NCBI GenBank assembly: GCA_950295325.1
Contig: OX485805.1
Coordinates: 1,178,501-1,242,500 of the forward strand
Reading direction: 5' to 3'
Origin: Polytrichum commune
Lineage: Eukaryota; Streptophyta; Polytrichopsida; Polytrichales; Polytrichaceae
Length of the DNA: 64,000 nucleotides
Shown here: one piece after another, positions 57,890 to 64,000 of the stretch
Layout: every line of letters begins with the position of its first letter
Numbering within the stretch: position 1 is the first letter of the stretch
Program-made: the position numbers and the translations under genes
The notes under the pieces: generated by a model
Told to the model about the DNA's origin: nothing
Database searches by the model: none
The model's input: only the letters and a program-made list of their open reading frames with translations

Positions 57890-58680
57890 TTAAAAATAAT
57901 CACATGGAATGCTGGGAGCATTAACACTAGCCTATAGGGTATTCATGAGCTCACAAGAAAATTACACACAAATCCACACATTATACTCATCCAAGAAACC
58001 AAAATCCCAAAAACAAAGTCCACATCATACATAGACCGCCAACTACAAAACTACAAAATCATATACAACAATTCCAACAACATAACACAAAAACGCAATA
58101 AATATATATGCCCTACACAAGCAAGAGGAGGCATCCTAGCCATGATACCCAAAGCAATATACACAAACGAAAACATCACTAAAATCCCTACCCCCAGCTC
58201 AATATCACCATATCTCCAAGCCATACTAATCAACAACAGACCCCTAACACCCATACTCATCTTAAACATGTACATGCCAACACACCTAGAAGATATACAT
58301 CTCATAATAGAAATCCAAGATCAAATCCACACCATCATATCACAACACCCTAACCACCAAACCATAATGGCAAGGGATTTTAACCGAGATATATTGCTCA
58401 AAGGGAGAACAACCAACGGCATATCAATACCGCCCAACTCAAGTGACCAAGAGTGGGCCCACTTCACACAAAATAATGGCCTCAAAGTGATTCAAAACCC
58501 AATGGCCTTCACAAGACAAGGGGGCTACAACTACACATCAACAAGCCATATAGATGGTTTCTACTCCAACGCTCCCAACACTACCAACCTACAAAGCCAC
58601 ACACTAACTAATCTCAACCAAAATTCAGACCACTACCCGGTACAACTACAACTAGCCCCTAACACCATAGTCATCAAAGA
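57890..58680 (+). pseudogene. LINE endonuclease domain
   Basis: Motifs of the AP-endonuclease-like domain in order: ITWNAGSINTSL, stop (about 57943), IILIQETKIPK (catalytic Glu), ARGGILAMIPK, ILILNMYMPTH, IMARDFNRD (usually GDFN; the Gly-Asp is RD here), SHIDGFYSN, and NSDHYPVQLQL (catalytic Asp-His). The frame from 58142 to 58768 is open. Apart from one stop near 57943 most active-site positions are kept. Cleaves target DNA for target-primed reverse transcription in intact elements. Confidence 0.82.
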
Positions 58681-58749
58681 TATACCAAACCCGCAAACAA
58701 CCCGCGAATCAAATACCCCCCTCTCCCCGAACCTGAAACCCTGTCTGTT

Positions 58750-58813
58750 GCCAAGCCCTGTCTGGTAACTTAACTTACAGTGCACACTGAGATCGCCATC
58801 GCCACGCCATCAA
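58750..58813 (+). other. Probable 5'-UTR exon of OST4
   Basis: A GC-richer stretch ending GCCACGCCATCAAG/GTATGAA, a good donor. The next good acceptor in front of a coding start is ATACGCAG at 59761-59768. An intron of about 955 bp in the 5' leader would explain why 58814-59768 has no coding signal. Confidence 0.4.
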
Positions 58814-59768
58814 GGTATGAATTTCTTCCACAGTCCGCTATGCAAGACGAACTGCAAATCTTGATTATTGCGGCTGTATAATTTCTTGTGACTTAACAAT
58901 AAAATTGGTGCGTTTTTGAGTGATTGCCAATTTGTGTTCTGCAAGTGTTTGATTGCACTGAAGTGATTGAGACCGATGTTCTTTTTGTAAATTGAAGTTC
59001 GGTTGGTTTAGAAGTTGGTCTCAGAAGATATTTCTGAGCTATTTTTGGACTCGGGGTTGTGTAATGTGAAGGTCGATTTGTGTTACGGGAAACCCTAATT
59101 GGTGGGTTTGGATGGAATCGTTGTTGTGCTCCTGAAAATGGTTTGGATGTTCTCTTTCCAATCTCTTGGTGTTGGTGGATGGGTTGCATAACTGGTACTA
59201 GAGCTTATGGAGACATTCAGGGATGAATTGTAGGCGGAATTGTTGACATTTGCTTATGACCAGTTTTTGATGCAATGCCAATGCGACAGTTGAGGTTGTG
59301 TCATATTTGTGCGTTGCCGTCAACTTGTTTGCTTCTTACTCTTGTGCTTTGGTCTCCCTTTTGCTGACCATGTGCATTGCTTTTGTTCTATACATGGATT
59401 GCATTTGAGTTAATACAAGTTTTACTTATCAGTGTGGTAAGATGGCTGCCTGTCATTGCACGAGTCTGATCCAGTCTTTTATCTAAAGATCATCCGCTTG
59501 CGACATGGAAACCTATGTAACTGGCATCTGGATAGTGTCAACATCCTGTTTTAGAGCCAGTGCTCTGATAATGTGATATACAAAATTTTAGACGTGTATA
59601 ATGCAAACAAAGAGCTCCATTCAATTTTGTCTCTCAGATTCTTGCTTGGGTATGCACTTTTCATGAGCGTGGAGAATTTCACAAATATGCTTGTATTACA
59701 GTCAAACGGTTGTTTTGCGACTCAGACTGGGGACTAATCAGTCTGTTGGTGTTGTGTGCAATACGCAG

Positions 59769-59885
59769 ATGATCGATGATACCGACCTAGGGTTTTTTGC
59801 TAACTTTTTGGGCGTTTCAATATTCTTGCTACTGGTAGCCTACCACTATGTGGTGGCGGAACCCAAGTATGATGCGCATTATTAA
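59769..59885 (+). CDS. OST4: Oligosaccharyltransferase subunit OST4
   Basis: 38 residues, [19 protein letters not shown] then [22 protein letters not shown]4 is a one-helix membrane subunit of the ER oligosaccharyltransferase, which moves the lipid-linked glycan to Asn of nascent proteins; it stabilises the contact between other subunits. The match to plant OST4 is strong along its whole length: acidic [15 protein letters not shown] start, one hydrophobic helix (residues 12-30) and short A(D/E)PKY tail. Length is typical (35-40). The ATG directly follows a CAG splice acceptor, so the coding part is in one exon. An upstream in-frame extension to 59691 reads through the intron and is not used. 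Confidence 0.93.
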   Translation: MIDDTDLGFFANFLGVSIFLLLVAYHYVVAEPKYDAHY

Positions 59886-60297
59886 CTTCTGCTTGGCTTT
59901 TTGCCAGCATTTGAATTTCAGAATCACATAATATTTTTGAAGAGGTCACGAAAAGGGAATCAAGTCGGACATCTGAGATCGGTGTTCTTTGCTGGACACG
60001 AAGATGGTCTCCAGCTTTGCAAATACAATTGTGTTGGATATAATTTTCATTTACTGAAGGTGGGTTGGATTTTGTGATTCAAAAGTGCCTTGTGATACAT
60101 GAAACTTGGTTGCATTGAGTGACACAACTTTCTGATGAAAAGAGAGCTCTTTTGGTTTGAGATTGATTGTATGACGAATGTGAAGCCATGTGAATACATG
60201 ATTTTAATTTTCAATCCACTTGGAGTGGCACTGAGGTCTCCAATTCATTGGCTGAAGCGTTGATCTGTCATAGATGATTGAATACAGGATCTGCCTA
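59886..60297. other. OST4 3' flank
   Basis: AT-rich, no coding frame. Holds the OST4 3' UTR; the exact polyadenylation site is not clear. Confidence 0.5.
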
Positions 60298-60672
60298 CAC
60301 TAAATGTGATATTTAGTGTCATAAGGTATTTAATGTCACTATGGTAACTTTTTGGATAACACATCTTATGAATCAGTTTATAAATGTTTTCATGGATGAT
60401 AGATGAGTTCATCCATTGGCCAAAACCCTACCTCTGTTGTCAACAACTTGTGATGAATTATTGTTGTGGATGATTGAAATTTGGATGAAAAATTACCTGG
60501 TAAGGGACAGTCTATAATTGCAACATTGTAAATCTATAATCCCAAAAAAATATTACAAGGAATGACAAATAATGTTGGGTCAACATTTAGTGTTGGTGAC
60601 ACTATACCGCAGATTACAATTAGTATTGAGCAAGACAATTAAAATTGGTGACACTAAATATCATATTTAATG
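60298..60672. mobile_element. MITE with TA target duplication, copy 3
   Basis: 375 bp. Terminal inverted repeats of about 24 bp, CACTAAATGTGATATTTAGT on the left, with two mismatches on the right; TA at 60296-60297 and 60673-60674. No coding capacity. Diverged relative of 20669-21061 and 27857-28249. Ends and TA target suggest a Tc1/mariner-related family. Confidence 0.75.
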
Positions 60673-60675
60673 TAG

Positions 60676-62369
60676 TTATTTTGTATCCAAAACAGTTGCA
60701 GTAATTACTCTACTGAAACCTTGTGTCACCATCTTGGTAAATTTTGTATGAAACTTGTGTTTCCATTGCAACCACTGAATTTCCAGCAGTTTCGGATCTC
60801 TCCATCTCCAACCCTACATTGTTCTGATTATTGAATTTCCTCAGAGTTCATTTCCAGATATACAAAGAAGCCCTTCTCTTTCAGATAACGTCCATACACA
60901 ATTGTCTATAAGGTATGGTATGTATGAGGTATGTCTCTGGGATGAGCTGTAGGCATGTCCTTCATAGCCAACAAAGTTTCTCAAGAATACAACTTCCGGA
61001 AGTATAAATATGTTCATGTTGTTGGACTGCTTGATTTATAGCCCTCAAATTTTGCTAATATTATATACATTATACAAAACAAACATATCATTCAACAGTG
61101 ATAGTTTGAAGGATACCGTTAAAATTCCACTCAAGGTTGTCACAGTTTGTTTGGAGGCCTGAGTGGAAAATGACTAAGCACCTGTATGATTCTCATTTTA
61201 GGAGTAATGTGTCAAATTTGGGACCATAAACACTTCTAAAGTATTACAGATTCAATTTTGCTTTAAGTAGGTGCATATGTCACATATGAGTTCAAAGGAT
61301 TGGGACCACAATGTACAGTTGATTGAATTTCATAATTTAGAAGAGGGAAGGGAACACTGAGGTATTTGGCATTACCAATGAGTTGACACTTATCAAGCAC
61401 GTTGGGGCACTTTGTATCCTCAACGGTGGCATCCACTGTGTTATGGCCAAAATGTAGAATTAAGATCTAGAAACTTCAAAATGCTCCGAGATCATTAGGC
61501 TTTCTTGGGATGTGCAACCTCTTCATCGTCTTTCAGTATTAGAGATCCCCTTGTACGACAAGCATTACTAATGACTAATGAAAAATATTTCAAATAAATT
61601 GAAGATTAATTAAAGACCAAAATATACAAACATAGAACGCAATGGAAATTAAAGCATTCACATTGAAGTGTTGTATTCTTGTATAAATAATAGTTGCAAT
61701 GAAAGGAAATTGGTTTTAAAGTCCAAGGAGCCAAAAGGCTTTTAGGAAAGTACATCAAGATGGTGTCAAACATACTAAATCCCTAGAGTAGCTGAGTGCA
61801 AAAGCACCCCGTGAGATAGAAGCTAATATCAACTTGATGGTCCAGTTGGAATAAAGACTTGAGACTACCTAGAAATAAAATAAGATAGACAGCAGGGTTG
61901 GTGTATTCCAGCAGTAACCAAATCAGCACCTATCACATAACCTATAAATAACCTATACATGTGATACTTTCTAGGAGAAACTGTCAATTACAGGTCTAGT
62001 TAAGCATCACATACATTTGTTCCCAAAACAAGATAACTTCCAGTAATATGTCCAAAAAGTCGAGATTATAGTGTGGAGTCTGGACACGTTGGCAGTGATG
62101 CAGTGAAACATTCCAATAAGTTCATCTCTATCAGGACTGCACACAAACCTTAGCACAAATACCTGTGAAGAAAATTGTGTTCAAAGATCACAAAAAGCAA
62201 CAGGAATCTCTTAAAATAAGTCCAATAAAAAATGAAGATCAAGTTATCTGACAAGCCACAAAATCAATGACTAATATCAGGCTATCACAAAGAGCACTTT
62301 CCTCTGCTATTCTTCACAATGACATGGCCAATTCCCTGGAATTACTTTAGTATTCTGGAGCCAGAAGAA
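60676..62369. other. Intergenic region between OST4 and the HAD phosphatase gene
   Basis: No coding signal on either strand. It should contain the 3' UTR of the minus-strand phosphatase gene, adjacent to its stop at 62370. Confidence 0.6.
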
Positions 62370-64000
62370 CTATGCACACGATTGAGGAGCAAATGCAGGC
62401 AGACCCCAGTGAGTGGGATCTAATTCCAACAGAGACATCAACACCTGATCTGCCTCTTGGCACAAGGATTTTTCTAGGTTAGGGTCAGGTACCATAACAA
62501 CGGGCCTGCACACACATCACACCAATACAATATGAGAAGAAAGTGCATTGCACTGAAAAGTGACCTAAGATAGATGTGCCTAATACGGTTGCTTATCTTA
62601 ATCGAACACCTATATTTGAGTGGTATGTGATAGGTATGTCTCTAAAAACGGATACCAAAAGACATGTGTTGAAGAGAGATTGGACTATGCGCTCAAAAAA
62701 TGATAAGCACTCTAAACTCAGTAATCAACATAATTGGGGGGACCTATATGACCCATTTAATGAGCACAAGAATCTTCACTTTCATAAGAAATAAGATTTT
62801 CATATTAGCTCCAGAAATTTTGAGGAAAGTGGCTACAGCCTTGATATGGACTTGCTAACCATCTCATACTGATCGTGTGCTTCATATCGTAGGAATAGTG
62901 CGCTAGTTGGAAATAGTAACCATTTAAGACCCATTAACCTTAGATGCTAACCACATAAGCACATAATGCAGAAGTAATACTTGCCTTGGAAATGTTGTGT
63001 AGTCTGAGTAACATGTCAGGATGTATGAAGCGTTTTGAATAGGAAAAGAAAACTTACATTCCAGCTGCATGTGCAGCTGCTACTCCAGTTGGAGCATCCT
63101 CAAAGACCAATACGTTTGATGATGCCATCTCTGGATCCTGTTACCCCATCCATTGTATAAAGTGCTAAATAATTTGCCATTGAAGTATCTTAGACTAGAG
63201 AAATAAATTTCTTGAACAGAAACTTGAGAAAATCGAATCTTCCTTCAGAGTATCTGTTCATAGCAAAATGTTAGAGCAACAAGTCAGCACCTCGAATCGA
63301 GCAGCAGCAACTAGGAAGATGTCTGGAGATGGCTTCCCATGGGTAACAGCAGCGTCATCCCCAGTAACAATATGATGCATGAGTGCAAACAGTGGACCAT
63401 GGTTGGTAGTCTTCACATCAAAGTGACGGCGATGTGAGCTGCAAAGCAGGAGCCAAATGTTGTTTAGCCCCATAACCCCAAGACTATTGCTTTTGCAAGT
63501 CTTCACTAACCCCAGGCTCACCATATACTGCAAAACAGAAAATTGATCGCAAACCTCCCAACTGATACTTATATCTGCTTTCAATAGCATCACTTGCACT
63601 GCAAACCTCCAGAAAGATGACGCTTTCTTGACTCATCTCAACATGAGCTGGGACAACCTGCAGCAATTAAACTATACATCTTCTAGAAATCAACCTATGT
63701 GAATTTGAGCCCGGAAAAGACATCTAGGCGCTATGCTTGAGAGTGCTGGAAACAGCTTGAGACACAAAGGGTTGCTAGTCTGGATGCCTTGTTTCAAACT
63801 TGCTAACCCTCAGATCACAGGCAGATATACACATGATTGTCTGAGACAAACCTTCTCCCTGCCCTAATGGCACAAATTGATCCTAGACTAGAGAAAAACA
63901 AGTACATGTCCACACATGAGTTCTGTATTTGACTAACCAGGGAAAATTTCTAGTGCAATGTACCTGGTTGCAACTGCCATGGGCACGTTATTAGCATGCA
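62370..64000 (-). CDS. GPP1-like HAD-superfamily phosphatase, 3' exons (partial)
   Basis: Four minus-strand exons, all GT-AG and in consistent phase: 64000-63964 (HANNVPMAVAT, enters from beyond the window), 63438-63291 (SSHRRHFDVKTTNHGPLF, VTGDDAAVTHGKPSPDIFL), 63137-63058 (SNVLVFEDAPTGVAAAHAAG) and 62505-62370 (PVVMVPDPNLEKSLC, ending APQSCA and TAG). About 133 residues are in view. They hold HAD motifs II (VAT-SSH), III (K of HGKPSPD) and IV (FEDAPTG). The nucleophile motif DxDG lies in upstream exons off the window. The pattern matches the plant glycerol-3-phosphatase/GS1 and HDHD1-like pseudouridine-5'-phosphatase group; the exact substrate cannot be set from this part. No sign of damage. 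Confidence 0.9.

Larger units (their letters stand above)
53850..58730 (+). mobile_element. Decayed non-LTR retrotransposon (LINE), split by a solo LTR
   Basis: 53850-55730 and 57806-58730 share an extreme base bias: A and C dominate the plus strand and G is rare. The first part has broken frames with a 2A-like motif (55151-55177). The second encodes an apurinic endonuclease-like domain. A solo LTR at 55731-57805 separates them. Reverse transcriptase is absent; the sequence leaves the LINE near 58730, next to OST4. Multiple stops and frameshifts. No poly(A) tail or target duplication could be set because the 3' end is lost. Confidence 0.72.

Noticed and set aside
59180-59215. Retrotransposon primer site (ACTGGTACTAGAGCTTATGG)
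   Set aside because: Differs from the tRNA-iMet consensus within its core, no LTR ends around it, and the region is better explained as the OST4 leader intron.
62576-62794. 72-codon plus-strand ORF
   Set aside because: Lies within the 62506-63057 intron of the minus-strand HAD phosphatase gene and shows no domain.
63484-63666. Minus-strand ORF as an extra phosphatase exon
   Set aside because: The exon at 63964-64000 joins directly to 63438 in the right phase (VAT-SSHRRHFD). The sequence between has no family match, so it is intron.

Overview
The window is nuclear DNA of a land plant, most likely a bryophyte (probably a moss). Direct support: genes with short GT-AG introns, plant-type retrotransposons primed by initiator tRNA-Met, a plant OST4 gene, and a three-part immune-receptor-like gene that joins a protein kinase, an NB-ARC NTPase and leucine-rich repeats. 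That kinase-NB-ARC-LRR order is known from mosses; the organism call is otherwise inference. No bacterial, organellar or CRISPR signal was seen.

Layout. 1-1765: a 150-bp tandem repeat and a broken intron-bearing gene on the minus strand. 1766-20457: a five-layer nest of LTR retrotransposons. An old chromodomain Ty3/gypsy element (A) is cut by a 3.5-kb TG...CA insertion, a 2.1-kb solo LTR and a solo LTR of its own family; that last LTR is cut by a young complete copy of the same family (B, 10991-18033, almost identical 973-bp LTRs). A and B share in-frame stops and lack the catalytic core of reverse transcriptase. 20513-29924: two near-identical 993-bp inverted arms, two related CACTA elements (one holding a pogo-type transposon with an intact DDE domain), SINE-like pieces, and relics. 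29925-36022: about 6 kb without a supported gene.

36023-43307 is the main host gene: three exons encoding about 2,296 residues. Order: hydrophobic N-terminus, helical region, pseudokinase-like domain, NB-ARC, 23 almost identical 24-residue LRRs, then about 700 residues with roughly six predicted membrane segments. I know of no named family with that last part. 43823-48352 holds a partial tandem duplicate (intron 1 plus part of the NB-ARC exon), split by a 3.6-kb TA-target transposon that carries a dead DDE transposase and a piece of 26S rRNA.

48440-53745: an 85-bp satellite, a truncated family-B retroelement tail, and a CACTA-like element with dense TAGTCA-type motifs. 53850-58730: a decayed non-LTR retrotransposon with a strong A+C bias on the plus strand and a 2A-like ribosome-skipping motif, cut by a second 2.1-kb solo LTR. 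From 58750 the window enters gene-bearing DNA: OST4 (plus strand), a small TIR element, and the 3' exons of a GPP1-like HAD phosphatase (minus strand) that runs off the right edge.

Most of the sequence is therefore layered mobile DNA around a fast-evolving receptor-like locus, with ordinary housekeeping genes at the right end.
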